A stretch of 64,000 bases of DNA from Pseudomonadota bacterium (lineage in GTDB: Bacteria; Pseudomonadota; Alphaproteobacteria; Rhodobacterales; Rhodobacteraceae): contig JBCAYL010000001.1 in NCBI GenBank assembly GCA_038533575.1, positions 338,226 through 402,225 on the forward strand, written 5' to 3'. Under the pieces are notes generated by a model. The model saw only the letters and a list, made by a program, of their open reading frames with translations, had not been told where the DNA came from and did not search any database. The translations under genes and the position numbers were made by a program. Below are positions 17,970-27,452 of the stretch, piece by piece (within the stretch, counting starts at the first letter, position 1; every line of letters begins with the position of its first letter).

Positions 17970-19133
17970 TTAGCGGGCGAAGGCGTCCGCGCCATCCATG
18001 GCAGCCGCAAAGCGCTCGAAAAGGTAGAAGCTGTCCTGCGGCCCGGGAGAAGCCTCGGGATGGTACTGCACGGAGTAGATCGGGCGATCCTTCACCCGGA
18101 TCCCGCAATTCGATCCGTCGAAGAGGCTCACATGGGTTTCCATCACCCCCTCGGGAAGGGTCTGGCTGTCCACGGTGAAGCCGTGGTTCATGCTCGTAAT
18201 CTCAACCTTTCCGGTTTCGATATCCTTCACGGGATGGTTCGCGCCGTGATGGCCGTGGTTCATCTTGATGGTCTTCGCGCCGAGGGCCAGCGCGAGCATC
18301 TGGTGCCCGAGGCAGATGCCGAAGACCGGCATGTCGGAGGCCTCCATCACCTGCTGGATCATCGGCACGGCATAGACGCCCGTCGCCGCGGGGTCTCCGG
18401 GGCCGTTCGACAGGAAAAGGCCATCGGGTTCGAGCGCGAGCACGTCTTCGGCGGTGGCCGTCGCTGGCAGCACCGTCACGTCACAGCCCGCGGAGGCGAG
18501 GCAACGCAGGATATTGCGCTTGGCGCCGTAATCGATGGCGACGACCTTGTGCTTAGGGTCGGCGACGCGGGCATAGCCCTCGGGCCAGGCCCAGCGCATC
18601 TCTTCCCAGCGGTAGGATTGCGCGCAGGTGACGTCCTTGGCGAGGTCGCGGCCCTCGAGCCCGGGAAAGGCGCGGGCGGCCTTGAGCAGCGCCTCGATAT
18701 CGAACTCACCGTCTGGATCATGGGCCATGGCGACGTGGGGCGCGCCCTGGTTCCGGATGGCGCGGGTAAGGCGGCGGGTGTCCACCCCGCCGACGCCGAT
18801 CCGGCCCCGCTTGGCGAGCCAGGCATCGAGCCTTTCGGCGGCGCGCCAGTTCGACGGGTCGGTCACATCCCATTTCACGACCATGCCGGCTGCCACCGGA
18901 TCGGCGGTCTCGTCATCGTCGGGGTTCACGCCGACATTGCCGATATGGGGGAAGGTGAAGGTCACGATCTGGCCCGCATAGGAGGGGTCGGTCATGATCT
19001 CCTGGTAGCCGGTCATGGCGGTGTTGAAGCAGAGCTCGGCCTCGGTCTGGCCCGTGGCGCCGAAGCCCTGGCCGTAGAAGATCGTGCCGTCGGCGAGGAC
19101 GAGGCAGGCGGTGGGCTTTGCGGGTGTGGACAT
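17970..19133 (-). CDS. carA: Carbamoyl-phosphate synthase small (glutaminase) subunit
   Basis: Releases ammonia from glutamine for the large subunit CarB in arginine and pyrimidine synthesis. The N-terminal CarA domain (CLVLADGTIFYGQGFGATGQTEAELCFNTAMTGYQEIMTDPSY) is followed by a class I amidotransferase domain with the nucleophile in PVFGICLGHQMLALALGA and the histidine–glutamate pair in VQYHPEASPGP. Start ATG 19133 (MSTPAKPTA) gives 387 residues, the usual length; an ATG at 19160 adds nine residues. carB is not in the window. It is divergent from the GatB/YqeY gene. Confidence 0.97.
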   Translation of the reverse strand: MSTPAKPTACLVLADGTIFYGQGFGATGQTEAELCFNTAMTGYQEIMTDPSYAGQIVTFTFPHIGNVGVNPDDDETADPVAAGMVVKWDVTDPSNWRAAERLDAWLAKRGRIGVGGVDTRRLTRAIRNQGAPHVAMAHDPDGEFDIEALLKAARAFPGLEGRDLAKDVTCAQSYRWEEMRWAWPEGYARVADPKHKVVAIDYGAKRNILRCLASAGCDVTVLPATATAEDVLALEPDGLFLSNGPGDPAATGVYAVPMIQQVMEASDMPVFGICLGHQMLALALGAKTIKMNHGHHGANHPVKDIETGKVEITSMNHGFTVDSQTLPEGVMETHVSLFDGSNCGIRVKDRPIYSVQYHPEASPGPQDSFYLFERFAAAMDGADAFAR

Positions 19134-19310
19134 CGGGCGCTCCTGTCTCGCGGGGCGCACGCGCTCGGGCAGGGGGCGAGGCGCGCCGCGGGCAAACTTG
19201 GACGGGAGTAGAAAAGAGGCGCGGTGGGGTCAAGGTGCCGCTTGCGTTGTTTTACGCGGCCCAGACCCCTATGTTCCGGCCTCGAGCAACCCGCATCGAA
19301 GGATAGACCC

Positions 19311-19769
19311 ATGGACCTGCGCTCCCGGCTCAGTGACGGCGTCAAAGACGCCATGAAAGCCAAGGACAGCCAGCGCTTGAGCACGCTCCGGCTCATCAAC
19401 GCCGCCCTCAAGGAAAAGGACATCGTCGCCCGCTCCGAAGGCCGTGGCGAGCAGGTGGGCGAGGACGAGATCCTCGCTCTCCTCGGCAAGATGGTAAAGC
19501 AGCGCCAGGAGAGCGCGCGGGTCTACGAGGAGGGCGGTCGCATCGAGCTTGCCGAGCAGGAGCTGCAGGAGATCGGCATCATCGAGGATTACCTGCCGCG
19601 CCAGCTCGACGAGGCGGAGACCGAGGCCGCCATATCCGAGGCCATCGAAGAGGTGGGCGCGGAAAGCCTGCGCGACATGGGCCCCGTGATGGGCGCGCTC
19701 AAATCGAAGTTCACCGGTCGGATGGATTTCGGCAAAGTGGGCCCGCTCGTGAAAGCCAAGCTCGGTTAG
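19311..19769 (+). CDS. GatB/YqeY domain protein
   Basis: A 152-residue helical protein of the YqeY family: LRSRLSDGVKDAMKAKDSQRLSTLRLINAALKEKDIVAR at the start, then LLGKMVKQRQESARVYEEGGR, EIGIIEDYLPRQLDE and GPVMGALKSKFTGRMDFGKVGPLVKAKL. The fold is shared with the tRNA-binding tail of GatB, but stand-alone YqeY proteins have no firmly established function. A promoter region is shared with carA, which is transcribed away from it. It is convergent with the DUF2244 gene, with 4 bp between stops. Confidence 0.92.
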   Translation: MDLRSRLSDGVKDAMKAKDSQRLSTLRLINAALKEKDIVARSEGRGEQVGEDEILALLGKMVKQRQESARVYEEGGRIELAEQELQEIGIIEDYLPRQLDEAETEAAISEAIEEVGAESLRDMGPVMGALKSKFTGRMDFGKVGPLVKAKLG

Positions 19770-19773
19770 GCGC

Positions 19774-20271
19774 TCACGGCGCGAGCGTCTTCGCCGCTGC
19801 CAGCCTCAGCTGAAGATCGTCGAAGAGCGTCAGGCGCTCGTCCTCGCTGAGGAAGGCCCCGATCTCGACCTCCCGTCCCGCACCGCGCAGGGTCACGTAG
19901 TGTGGGACCTGCGGGTTCGTCTCGTGCATCTGGACGCTGACCCAGTGCGTGTTGCAGTGCCAGTCCTGCGCGGGGCCGCGCGGGTTTTCCCGGTGCAGGT
20001 GGCAGTCGTCATGGGTGATCGAGAGCCGCTCTGACATGTCGCCGTCGCGGTAGTTGCGTTTCACCAGCAGCCAGAGCGCGCCGATTGTCAGCAGGATGAA
20101 AGGCAGCATCCACCAAAGCGCTGCTGTGCCCAGCACCGAGAGGAGCGGCACCGACCAGAGCACCATCGTCGCCGCCATGAACCACACGAAGCCGCGCTTT
20201 GTCAGCGAGCGGTGCGGCCAGAGCTCGAGCTCTTCGGTGTCGGGGGCGGTGTGGGACCAGCGGTAGGGCAT
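19774..20271 (-). CDS. DUF2244 membrane protein
   Basis: A 165-residue protein with two adjacent membrane helices (GFVWFMAATMVLWSVPLLSVLG and AALWWMLPFILLTIGALWLLV) and a cytosolic or periplasmic C-terminal domain (RLSITHDDCHLHRENPRG to VEIGAFLSEDERLTLFDDLQLRL). It belongs to the DUF2244 family, which is found beside cytochrome oxidase genes in alphaproteobacteria, as here downstream of ctaD. A role in respiratory-complex biogenesis is a guess from neighbourhood. A strong terminator separates it from ctaD. Confidence 0.88.
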   Translation of the reverse strand: MPYRWSHTAPDTEELELWPHRSLTKRGFVWFMAATMVLWSVPLLSVLGTAALWWMLPFILLTIGALWLLVKRNYRDGDMSERLSITHDDCHLHRENPRGPAQDWHCNTHWVSVQMHETNPQVPHYVTLRGAGREVEIGAFLSEDERLTLFDDLQLRLAAAKTLAP

Positions 20272-20310
20272 CGATCAGGCCTCGCGAGGCCGGCAAGGTG
20301 TTGAATGAAA

Positions 20311-20342
20311 AAGGCCCGGGGCATGGTCGCGCCCCGGGCCTT
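20311..20342 (-). terminator. Terminator after ctaD
   Basis: A 12-bp perfect stem, AAGGCCCGGGGC (20311–20322) with GCCCCGGGCCTT (20331–20342). Read on the minus strand it is followed by a T run (TTTTTC), directly after the ctaD stop. It should end most ctaD transcripts before the DUF2244 gene. Confidence 0.85.
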
Positions 20343-20353
20343 GTTTTGAGAGC

Positions 20354-22030
20354 TCAGTGCGCGTGGCCCTTGTCCCAATCCGATTGCTTCGGGAGCGTCT
20401 CGAAGGTGTGCTCCGGCGGCGGAGAGGGCAGCGTCCACTCGAGCGTGTCTGCCCATTCGTTCCACGGGTTGTTCTCGGTCACGCGGCGGCCGGCAAAGAC
20501 GGTGTATGCCATGATCCCGATGAAGAAGAGGAACGAGGCAAAGCTCAGGAACGCGCCCATGGAGGACCACCAGTTCCAGTAGGCGAAGGCCTCCGGGTAG
20601 TCGATGTAGCGGCGCGGCATGCCCTGACGCCCGAGGAAGTGCTGCGGGAAGAAGGTCAGGTTGGTGCCGATGAAGAACATCCAGAAATGCAGGTGACCGG
20701 CCCATTCCGGATACATCCGGCCCGACATCTTGGGCACGTAGAAGTAGCAGCCCGCGAAGATGGCGAAGGCCGCACCGATGGCCATGACGTAGTGGAAATG
20801 CGCCACGACGTAGTAGGTGTCGTGATAGGCGCGGTCCACGCCCGCCTGGCTGAGCACGATGCCCGTGACGCCGCCCACCGTGAACATGAAGACGAAGCCG
20901 ATGGCAAAGACCATGGGTGTCTTGAACTCGATGGAGCCGCCCCACATCGTCGCGATCCAGGAGAAGATCTTCACGCCCGTGGGCACCGCGATCACCATCG
21001 TCGCCAGCATGAAGTAGGATTGCTGCGTGAGGCTCATGCCCACCGTGTACATGTGGTGCGCCCAGACGACGAAGCCGAGCACGCCGATGGCCACGAGCGC
21101 CCAGACCATGGGCAGGTAGCCGAAGACAGGCTTGCGGCTGAACGTGGCGATCACGTGGGAGATGATGCCAAAGCCCGGCAGGATGACGATGTAGACTTCA
21201 GGGTGCCCGAAGAACCACAGGATATGCTGGTAGAGCACCGGGTCGCCGCCGCCCGAGGGGTCAAAGAACGTCGTGCCGAAATTCCGGTCCGTGAGCAGCA
21301 TCGTGATGGCGCCAGCAAGCACGGGAAGCGCGAGGAGGATCAGCCACGAGGTGATGAAGATCGACCACGCGAAGAGCGGCACCTTGAAGAGTGTCATGCC
21401 CGGCGCGCGCATGTTCAGGAAGGTCGTGATCATGTTGATGGCGCCGAGGATCGACGACGCGCCCGAGAGGTGCACGGCGAAGATCGCGAGATCCATGGAC
21501 ATGCCGCCCTCGTTCACCGAAAGCGGCGGGTAGAGCACCCAGCCCACGCCCGAACCCGCCTGGTCATTGCCGCCCGGCGCAAAGACCGAGGCCACGGCGA
21601 GCGAGGTGCCCGCGACATACATCCAGAAGGACAGGTTGTTGAGCCGCGGGAACGCCATGTCCGGCGCACCGATCTGCAAGGGCATGAAATAGTTGCCAAA
21701 TCCGCCGAACAGCGCGGGGATCACGACAAAGAACATCATCAGGATCCCGTGGGCCGTGATGATGACATTCCAGAGGTGGCCGTTGGGCGTGCAATTCTCG
21801 ATGGATGCCGCGGAGAAGAACCGAGCCCCCTCCATGCACATGTACTGCACGCCGGGATCCATGAGCTCCAGGCGCATGTAGACGGTGAAGGCGACGGAGA
21901 TGAAACCCGTCAGGCCGCCCACCAGCAGGTAGAGAATGCCGATGTCTTTGTGATTGGTGGACATGAACCAGCGGGTGAAGAAGCCCCGCGTGTCTTCGTG
22001 CTCGTGTCCGTGGACGGCTGCGTCTGCCAT
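20354..22030 (-). CDS. ctaD: Cytochrome c oxidase subunit I (aa3-type)
   Basis: Catalytic subunit of the terminal oxidase, carrying haem a, haem a3 and CuB in the inner membrane. The 558-residue length fits. Hallmarks: [16 protein letters not shown] near the start, [30 protein letters not shown] (low-spin haem histidine), [24 protein letters not shown] with the CuB/tyrosine cross-link motif, [10 protein letters not shown], and [18 protein letters not shown] near the high-spin haem. Start at 22030 ([13 protein letters not shown]). As is common in Rhodobacterales, subunit II, III and assembly genes are elsewhere. Confidence 0.97.
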   Translation of the reverse strand: MADAAVHGHEHEDTRGFFTRWFMSTNHKDIGILYLLVGGLTGFISVAFTVYMRLELMDPGVQYMCMEGARFFSAASIENCTPNGHLWNVIITAHGILMMFFVVIPALFGGFGNYFMPLQIGAPDMAFPRLNNLSFWMYVAGTSLAVASVFAPGGNDQAGSGVGWVLYPPLSVNEGGMSMDLAIFAVHLSGASSILGAINMITTFLNMRAPGMTLFKVPLFAWSIFITSWLILLALPVLAGAITMLLTDRNFGTTFFDPSGGGDPVLYQHILWFFGHPEVYIVILPGFGIISHVIATFSRKPVFGYLPMVWALVAIGVLGFVVWAHHMYTVGMSLTQQSYFMLATMVIAVPTGVKIFSWIATMWGGSIEFKTPMVFAIGFVFMFTVGGVTGIVLSQAGVDRAYHDTYYVVAHFHYVMAIGAAFAIFAGCYFYVPKMSGRMYPEWAGHLHFWMFFIGTNLTFFPQHFLGRQGMPRRYIDYPEAFAYWNWWSSMGAFLSFASFLFFIGIMAYTVFAGRRVTENNPWNEWADTLEWTLPSPPPEHTFETLPKQSDWDKGHAH

Positions 22031-22257
22031 TCGTGTTCCCTCGATTCTTACGGATGGGTTCGCTAGGGCGCGACCCAACTTCGTCAAGACACCTCTAGCG
22101 GCTGTATGCTGTGGCACGCAACGCGGCGTTCCGCCTCAAGCGCGGCAGAACCGCGCAGTTTCCGCGCGGACTGCCGCCCAGAAAAGCGCGAGACGTTTCC
22201 CGTAAGTCGAGCGTCTGTCGCCGCGACTGTCCCCGCGACTGTCTTTGGCCCTGCCGC

Positions 22258-22692
22258 CTAGCTGTAGTGACGGGCGGGGGAGACGAGCTTCGGCAGCGAC
22301 ATCGCGATGTAAAGGGTCACGAGGTTGGGCACGATATCCACCCCCACATACCCGACGAGAAAGCCTATCCAGTCCCCCGCGGTGGTGTCGATCTCGAAGA
22401 GTCGGGCCACGGAGGGCTCGTCACGCGCGATGTAGACGAAGAGGGCGAAGATCGCGAGCGGGATGAGGGTCACGAGGAGATAGGCGAGGACAACGGCGTA
22501 GACCTTTTCCCCGATCTCCATGGGGCGGGCTCGAAGGTAGACAAAGCGCGCACCGCCGCAGAGGCCGCCCATGAAGAGCACGAAGAGGTATGAGGCCTGC
22601 ACCGTGAAGCCCGAGACGGTGATCTCCATGGTCGGAAAAAACATATCGAGAATGAATACGACCAGTACGGTCACGACGACGGGTCCGAACAT
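22258..22692 (-). CDS. Hypothetical polytopic membrane protein
   Basis: About 144 residues from ATG 22692 (MFGPVVVTVLVVFIL); a longer frame to 22752 adds an alanine/proline leader. Four hydrophobic helices are visible: PVVVTVLVVFILDMFF, FTVQASYLFVLFMGGLCGG, VYAVVLAYLLVTLIPLAIFALFVYIA, and WIGFLVGYVGVDIVPNLVTLYIAMSL. A short charged loop (RDEPSVARLFEIDTTAGD) lies between helices 3 and 4. I do not recognise the family. It sits between ctaD's upstream region and an MBL hydrolase gene on the same strand. Confidence 0.7.
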   Translation of the reverse strand: MFGPVVVTVLVVFILDMFFPTMEITVSGFTVQASYLFVLFMGGLCGGARFVYLRARPMEIGEKVYAVVLAYLLVTLIPLAIFALFVYIARDEPSVARLFEIDTTAGDWIGFLVGYVGVDIVPNLVTLYIAMSLPKLVSPARHYS

Positions 22693-22818
22693 GCCTGCTC
22701 CAATGCTGCTTGCGGCGGGCGCGGGGGCTCCTGCGTCCACCGGCCGGCGCAACGCTAGGTGGAGAGCAGGGCCAAATTGCCGCCCTGGTGCGGCGAGATC
22801 GTGGCCGCTGGGCCCCGC

Positions 22819-23667
22819 CTAAAGCGGTTTCCAGCGGAAGACGTCGCCCTTGGCCTCCACATGACCGAGCGAGGGCAGCGTGAAGTGGCTGCCGAGGACG
22901 AGGCGTCTCGCCTCCGCCGTCTCGGCCAGCAGCGTCTTGCGGGTGGCTTCGGCTTTCTCCGGGTCGCTGTCGAACTTGAAGTGCCAGTGCGGGTGGCGGC
23001 ACTGGGCGGTGGAATGCAGCGCGTCGCCCGTGATGAGCGCTTCGCGCCCGCCGCTCCGGACAAGGATCGCGCAATGCCCTGCCGTGTGCCCCGGCGCGGG
23101 GTGCAGTGTGATCTCCGCGCCGAGCGCGTGGGGCCCGGAGACGAGCTCCGCCTGGCCCGCGGCGATGACCGGTAGCACGCTCTCGGTGTAGAGGCTGCTC
23201 CCGCTCTCGCGATGATGGGCCTCGTCGGCCTCCGGCATCAGGTAGCGCGCATTGGGAAAGGTGGGGATCCACCGCCCGTCGACCAGCCGCGTGTTCCACC
23301 CCACGTGATCGGCATGGAGATGGGTGCAGAGCACGTAATCGACATCGCCCGGGGCAAGGCCCGCGGCTGTGAGCGCTGAAAGGAAGCGGTCATCGGCGCG
23401 CTTGTGCCAGGCGGGGAGGCGCGGCAGGTCCTTGTCGTTGCCCACGCAGCTATCCACGAGGACGTTGGCCGTCGGCGTCTTGAGCAGGAAGCCCTGAACA
23501 GGGAGGATGAGACGCCCTGTTTCGGGGCAGATACTGCCGGGCGCGTCCTCCTCGATGAGGCGCGCCACGTCCGGCCCCGCATTGGGAAAGAGCTCTTCGG
23601 GCGCGAGGAACGGCCCGAGGATATCCAAAAGCCGCCAGACCTCGACCTCACCGATCCTGCAGAGCAT
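22819..23667 (-). CDS. Metallo-beta-lactamase-fold hydrolase
   Basis: A 282-residue MBL-fold enzyme with the dinuclear zinc motif THLHADHVGWNT, the second-shell histidine in HPAPGHTAGHCAILV and the bridging aspartate in ALITGDALHS, ending with a histidine in LVLGSHFTLPSLGHV. It is of the glyoxalase II/lactonase-like subgroup acting on soluble metabolites; the substrate is unknown. It has no signal peptide. A single gene between two hairpin-bounded units. Confidence 0.85.
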   Translation of the reverse strand: MLCRIGEVEVWRLLDILGPFLAPEELFPNAGPDVARLIEEDAPGSICPETGRLILPVQGFLLKTPTANVLVDSCVGNDKDLPRLPAWHKRADDRFLSALTAAGLAPGDVDYVLCTHLHADHVGWNTRLVDGRWIPTFPNARYLMPEADEAHHRESGSSLYTESVLPVIAAGQAELVSGPHALGAEITLHPAPGHTAGHCAILVRSGGREALITGDALHSTAQCRHPHWHFKFDSDPEKAEATRKTLLAETAEARRLVLGSHFTLPSLGHVEAKGDVFRWKPL

Positions 23668-23684
23668 GGTGCCCCTTTCGATGT

Positions 23685-23720
23685 GATGCGGGGGCCCTCA
23701 CACCCGTGAGCCCCCGCATC
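23685..23720 (-). terminator. Terminator hairpin after the BASS symporter gene
   Basis: GATGCGGGGGC (23685–23695) pairs with GCCCCCGCATC (23710–23720), with an inner CTCAC/GTGAG extension, just past the symporter stop. There is no clear T run, so termination may be partial or Rho-assisted. Confidence 0.6.
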
Positions 23721-23730
23721 TTGCCACAGC

Positions 23731-24612
23731 CTATAGGAGGCTATCGGGCATCTTTTGCTCCGCCGCGGTATTGGCACGCCGGAAAATGAAGGTGACCGCC
23801 GTCGAGACCATCACGATGAAGAGCGAGTAGAGCGCGGGCACAGCCATGATCGCCTGCTGCTCCTCGGGCGGAAAGGTGAAGACGACAATGGCGATGGCGA
23901 GCGGGCCGTTCTGGATGCCTGTCTCCAGCGCCACGGTCCGCGCGTTCCTCGGGTGGAGCCGGAGCGCCGTGGCGAAGACGTAACCCAGCGTTATCCCCAC
24001 CACGCCGAGGCCAATGGCGGCCGTGTAGGTCGCCGCGCTCGTCCCCAGCAGGAACTGCCAGTTCTGCGGGATCCACGTCGCCGCGATGAAGATGATGAAG
24101 AACGCGCCCAGCATGGAGCCGCAGAATTCCATCACCGCGCCCACATTGGCGTTGAGCTTGCGGATGGTCATCCCCAGCGCCACGGGCACGAGGAGAACGG
24201 CGAGGACGGAGATGATATCCTCGCGCGGGATCTCGATATCGAGCGCGGCCGCGTAGATCAGCAGCACGATGGGGATGAGGAAGATCCCCGTGGCCGTCGA
24301 GGTCACCGTCATCAGGAGCGAAAGCGCGAGGTTGCCCTTAGAGAAATAGGTGAAGACGTTCGATGTCGTCCCGCCCGGCATACAGGCCATGAGCAGGATG
24401 CCGAGAGCGATCGATTCCGGCACCACGAGGAAGGTCACGAAGAGGAAGCCCAGAAGCGGCATGATCCCGTATTGCGAGGCCACCCCGATAAGGAGGCCCT
24501 GCGGGCGCTTCAGTGCGAGGAGAAAATCCCGCGGGGTGAGCGAGGCACCGAGGCCCAGCATGATGACGCCTACCATGATCCCCAGCAGGGTCTGTGTTGT
24601 TTCATCGACCAT
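23731..24612 (-). CDS. Bile acid:sodium symporter (BASS) family transporter
   Basis: A 293-residue inner-membrane carrier with about nine to ten hydrophobic helices. The N-terminal block GVIMLGLGASLTPRDFLLALKRPQ, the sodium-site region LLMACMPGGTTSNVFTYFSKGNLALSL and the cross-over region ALETGIQNGPLAIAIVVFTF are typical of BASS proteins, which use sodium to import organic anions. The start lies 6 bp after the acyl-CoA ligase stop, so the two are one operon. The pairing suggests uptake of a carboxylic acid that the ligase then activates. Confidence 0.9.
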   Translation of the reverse strand: MVDETTQTLLGIMVGVIMLGLGASLTPRDFLLALKRPQGLLIGVASQYGIMPLLGFLFVTFLVVPESIALGILLMACMPGGTTSNVFTYFSKGNLALSLLMTVTSTATGIFLIPIVLLIYAAALDIEIPREDIISVLAVLLVPVALGMTIRKLNANVGAVMEFCGSMLGAFFIIFIAATWIPQNWQFLLGTSAATYTAAIGLGVVGITLGYVFATALRLHPRNARTVALETGIQNGPLAIAIVVFTFPPEEQQAIMAVPALYSLFIVMVSTAVTFIFRRANTAAEQKMPDSLL

Positions 24613-24618
24613 CTTGCG

Positions 24619-26352
24619 TCACTCCGCGGCGATATTGGCGGCGCGGGCGAGTTCCTCGGCGCGCAGGTCTTTTCTCAGGATCTTGCCGACATTGGATTTC
24701 GGCAGCTCATCGCGGAATTCCACGATGCGGGGCACCTTGTAGGAGGTGAGGTGCTCCTTGCAGTAAGTGCGGATGGCGTCTTGCGTGAGGCCCTTGTCGG
24801 AGGCGACGAGAAATGCCTTCACGGCCTCGCCCGTGGCCCCGTCCGGCACGCCGATGACGGCGGCCTCGAGGATGCCGGGATGGGCGGCGAGCACGTCTTC
24901 CACCTCGTTGGGGTAGACGTTGAAGCCGGAGACGACGACCATGTCTTTCTTTCGGTCGACGATGCGGAAATAGCCGTCCTCGTCCATGGTGCCGATATCG
25001 CCGGTGAGGAAGTAGTCTCCCACCATGACCTTGGCGGTCTCCTCGGGCTTTCTCCAGTAGCCCTTCATGATCTGGGGGCCCTTGGCGGCTATCTCGCCGC
25101 GTTCGCCCTTGGCTGCGGGCTTTCCCTCTTCATCCATGAGCACGACGTCGGTGGAGGGCACCGGCACGCCGATCGTGCCCTCGCGTGCCTTGCCGAACGG
25201 CTCGAAGGTCAGGACCGGCGAGGTCTCGGTGAGGCCGTAGCCTTGCACGACCTCGGTGCCCGTCACCTCCTCCCAGCGCTTGGCGACCGAGGATTGCAAG
25301 GCCATGCCGCCCGCGCCCGCGAATTTCAGGTGCTTGGGCGGCGTGTCCTGGAACCAGACCTCGTTGGTCAGCCCGTTGAAGAGCGTGTTCACGCCGCTCA
25401 TCCAGGTGATCTTGTAGTTCTCGAAGGCCCTCTTGAGGTTCGAAAGCGGGCGCGGATTGGGAATGAGGATGTTGCGCGCGCCCAGCCAGTAGAAGGCCAG
25501 CATGTTCACCGTGAAGGCGAAGATGTGGTAGAGCGGCAGCGCGGTGAGGATGATCTCTTTGCCCTTCTCCATGTCGCCCGCCAGCAGCTCCATGGATTGC
25601 TCCATGTTGAAAATGAGGTTGCCGTGGGTGAGCATGGCGCCCTTGGCGACTCCGGTGGTGCCGCCGGTATATTGCAGCACGGCGAGATCTTCGAGCGCGA
25701 CGGATTGATGGTAGGCGTGAGCCTCCACGCGACCTTCCTTGATGATCGCGCGGCCCGCGGCGAGGGCGGCTGGCAGCCGGATGTGGGCCACCGTGATTTC
25801 GGGGATCGAGCGATCCCAGTAACGCTGCACGAGGCCCACGATGCCGCGCGGCGCGGCGGGGAAGAACTCGGCCACGCGGGTGACGATGACGTTGGGGATC
25901 GGGTGGCCTTTCGTGGCGCCGGGGATCTTGTCGGCGAAGAGGTCCATGATGACGAGCGCGTGGGGCTCGGCATCCTCGAACTGCTTGGCCATCTCCTCAG
26001 TGGTGTAGAGAGGATTGACGTTCACCAGCACGCAGCCTGCCTTGAAGATGCCGAAAGCCGCCACGGGGAAGCTCAGGCAATTGGGCATCTGCACGGCGAC
26101 CCTGTCGCCCGCCGAGAGCCCCGCCACCTCGCGCAGGTAAACGGCGAAGGCATCCGACATCGCATCGATCTGGCGGAAGCTCAGCGATCCGTTCATCCCG
26201 TTGGGCAGGCAGGCCGTGAAGGCCTTGGCCTTGCCGTAGGTGTCGGAGGCGGAGCTGATCAGATCAGCCAGATTTCGGTAGGAGGCCGCGTCGATATCCG
26301 TTCGGACACCGGGCCCGTAATAGGACGTCCAAGGCTTGGCGGTGGTCCCCAT
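24619..26352 (-). CDS. Long-chain fatty-acid–CoA ligase-type AMP-forming enzyme
   Basis: A 577-residue member of the adenylate-forming family that activates carboxylic acids to CoA thioesters. Motifs in order: VLQYTGGTTGVAKGAMLTHGN (P-loop), VVQGYGLTETSPVL, MKGYWRKPEETAKV, YFLTGDIGTMDEDGYFRIVDRKKDMVVVSGFNVYPNEVED, and the acyl-adenylate lysine in KSNVGKILRKDLR. Overall it resembles FadD. The first gene of a two-gene operon with the BASS transporter, so its substrate may be whatever that carrier imports rather than a simple fatty acid. Confidence 0.9.
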   Translation of the reverse strand: MGTTAKPWTSYYGPGVRTDIDAASYRNLADLISSASDTYGKAKAFTACLPNGMNGSLSFRQIDAMSDAFAVYLREVAGLSAGDRVAVQMPNCLSFPVAAFGIFKAGCVLVNVNPLYTTEEMAKQFEDAEPHALVIMDLFADKIPGATKGHPIPNVIVTRVAEFFPAAPRGIVGLVQRYWDRSIPEITVAHIRLPAALAAGRAIIKEGRVEAHAYHQSVALEDLAVLQYTGGTTGVAKGAMLTHGNLIFNMEQSMELLAGDMEKGKEIILTALPLYHIFAFTVNMLAFYWLGARNILIPNPRPLSNLKRAFENYKITWMSGVNTLFNGLTNEVWFQDTPPKHLKFAGAGGMALQSSVAKRWEEVTGTEVVQGYGLTETSPVLTFEPFGKAREGTIGVPVPSTDVVLMDEEGKPAAKGERGEIAAKGPQIMKGYWRKPEETAKVMVGDYFLTGDIGTMDEDGYFRIVDRKKDMVVVSGFNVYPNEVEDVLAAHPGILEAAVIGVPDGATGEAVKAFLVASDKGLTQDAIRTYCKEHLTSYKVPRIVEFRDELPKSNVGKILRKDLRAEELARAANIAAE

Positions 26353-26426
26353 TGTTCTCCCCGTTTTTCATTTTTGTTGCGGGGGTTTTATAGCACCGCC
26401 CGCGCCCGGGGAATGTGGCTTGGAAT

Positions 26427-27089
26427 TTACGCTGCGGCAGAGGCAGGAAGGGCACGCTCGAAGGTCTTCATGAGGGCCGCGTCGAGGTCGGCCATCGTCA
26501 CGGGCAGGCCGAGATCGACAAGGCTCGTGACCCCGTGTTCGGCGATGCCGCAGGGCACGATCCCGTCGAAATGCGCCAGATCTGGCTCCACATTGATCGA
26601 GATGCCGTGGGCGCTTACCCAGCGGCGCATCTTGATGCCGATGGCAGCGATCTTGTCTTCCGCGGGGCGCCCATCGAAGAGAGGGGGCTTGTCGGGCCGT
26701 TCGATCCAGACCCCGACCCGGCCCGGGCGGATATGGCCCACGAGGTTGAACTCCGCGAGCGTGTCCACGACCCAGGCCTCGAGCCCTTCCACGAAGCGGC
26801 GCACGTCGCGGCCCCGCGCGGCCACGTCGAGCATCAGGTAGACCACGCGCTGTCCGGGCCCGTGATAAGTGTATTGTCCACCGCGATGGACGGCGTGGAC
26901 GGGGAAGCGGTCCGGCTCCCGCAGGTCCTTGGGATCCGCGGAAGTGCCGGCGGTATAGAGCGGTGGATGCTCCAGAAACCAGACGAGTTCATCGGCGCGG
27001 CCGTCACGCACGGCGACCTGCCGCTCTTCCATGACGGCGAGCGCCTCCTCGTAGGGGACGAGCCTGTCTGAGATGCGCCATTCGACCAT
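26427..27089 (-). CDS. lipB: Octanoyl-ACP:protein octanoyltransferase
   Basis: Transfers octanoate from acyl carrier protein to lipoyl domains of 2-oxoacid dehydrogenases, the first step of lipoate synthesis. The 220-residue length fits. Motifs: [34 protein letters not shown] (the RGG-TYHGPGQ substrate loop), [16 protein letters not shown] with the catalytic lysine, and [17 protein letters not shown] with the catalytic cysteine. It is divergent from tRNA-Leu and an LplA-like gene. Confidence 0.96.
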   Translation of the reverse strand: MVEWRISDRLVPYEEALAVMEERQVAVRDGRADELVWFLEHPPLYTAGTSADPKDLREPDRFPVHAVHRGGQYTYHGPGQRVVYLMLDVAARGRDVRRFVEGLEAWVVDTLAEFNLVGHIRPGRVGVWIERPDKPPLFDGRPAEDKIAAIGIKMRRWVSAHGISINVEPDLAHFDGIVPCGIAEHGVTSLVDLGLPVTMADLDAALMKTFERALPASAAA

Positions 27090-27262
27090 GGGGGTGGCCT
27101 AACAGCGGGGCGCCGCGAGCGGAAGGGCACGCCATGGCGCAGGCGGCCCGGCACGCGCCCCGAGGCAGGAAATCCTTTTTCGCGGTCTTCCACGCGGGAA
27201 GCGCAAAAATGCTCTTGTGGCGACCGGGGGCCTTCGCTAAACGCCGCGCTACCAGTTAGCGT

Positions 27263-27349
27263 GCGGTTGTGGCGGAACTGGTAGACGCGCAGCGTTGAGG
27301 TCGCTGTGGGGTAACTCCCGTGGAGGTTCGAGTCCTCTCAACCGCACCA
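27263..27349 (+). tRNA. tRNA-Leu (anticodon GAG)
   Basis: 87 nt including encoded CCA. Acceptor arms GCGGTTG (27263) and CAACCGC pair fully. The anticodon stem CAGCG/CGCTG encloses TTGAGGT, giving anticodon GAG. A long variable arm and the T-loop GGTTCGAGTCC are present, as expected for a class II leucine tRNA. Confidence 0.97.
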
Positions 27350-27452
27350 TTTGGCCCTTGCCGCACGGCAGAGACGGGCCCGCCGCCACAGGGCACTCGT
27401 TCTCCAAACGGACCAGCTTGCGCCGCCCGGTCATACGCTCCAGACAAGCGCC

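Noticed and set aside
20357-22066. 569-codon plus-strand frame opposite ctaD
   Set aside because: Shadow of cytochrome oxidase subunit I; rich in H, E, D and R with no recognisable fold.
23755-26841. 1028-codon plus-strand frame opposite the BASS, ligase and lipB genes
   Set aside because: Composition is typical of the antisense of high-GC coding DNA, and all three minus-strand genes have clear family motifs.
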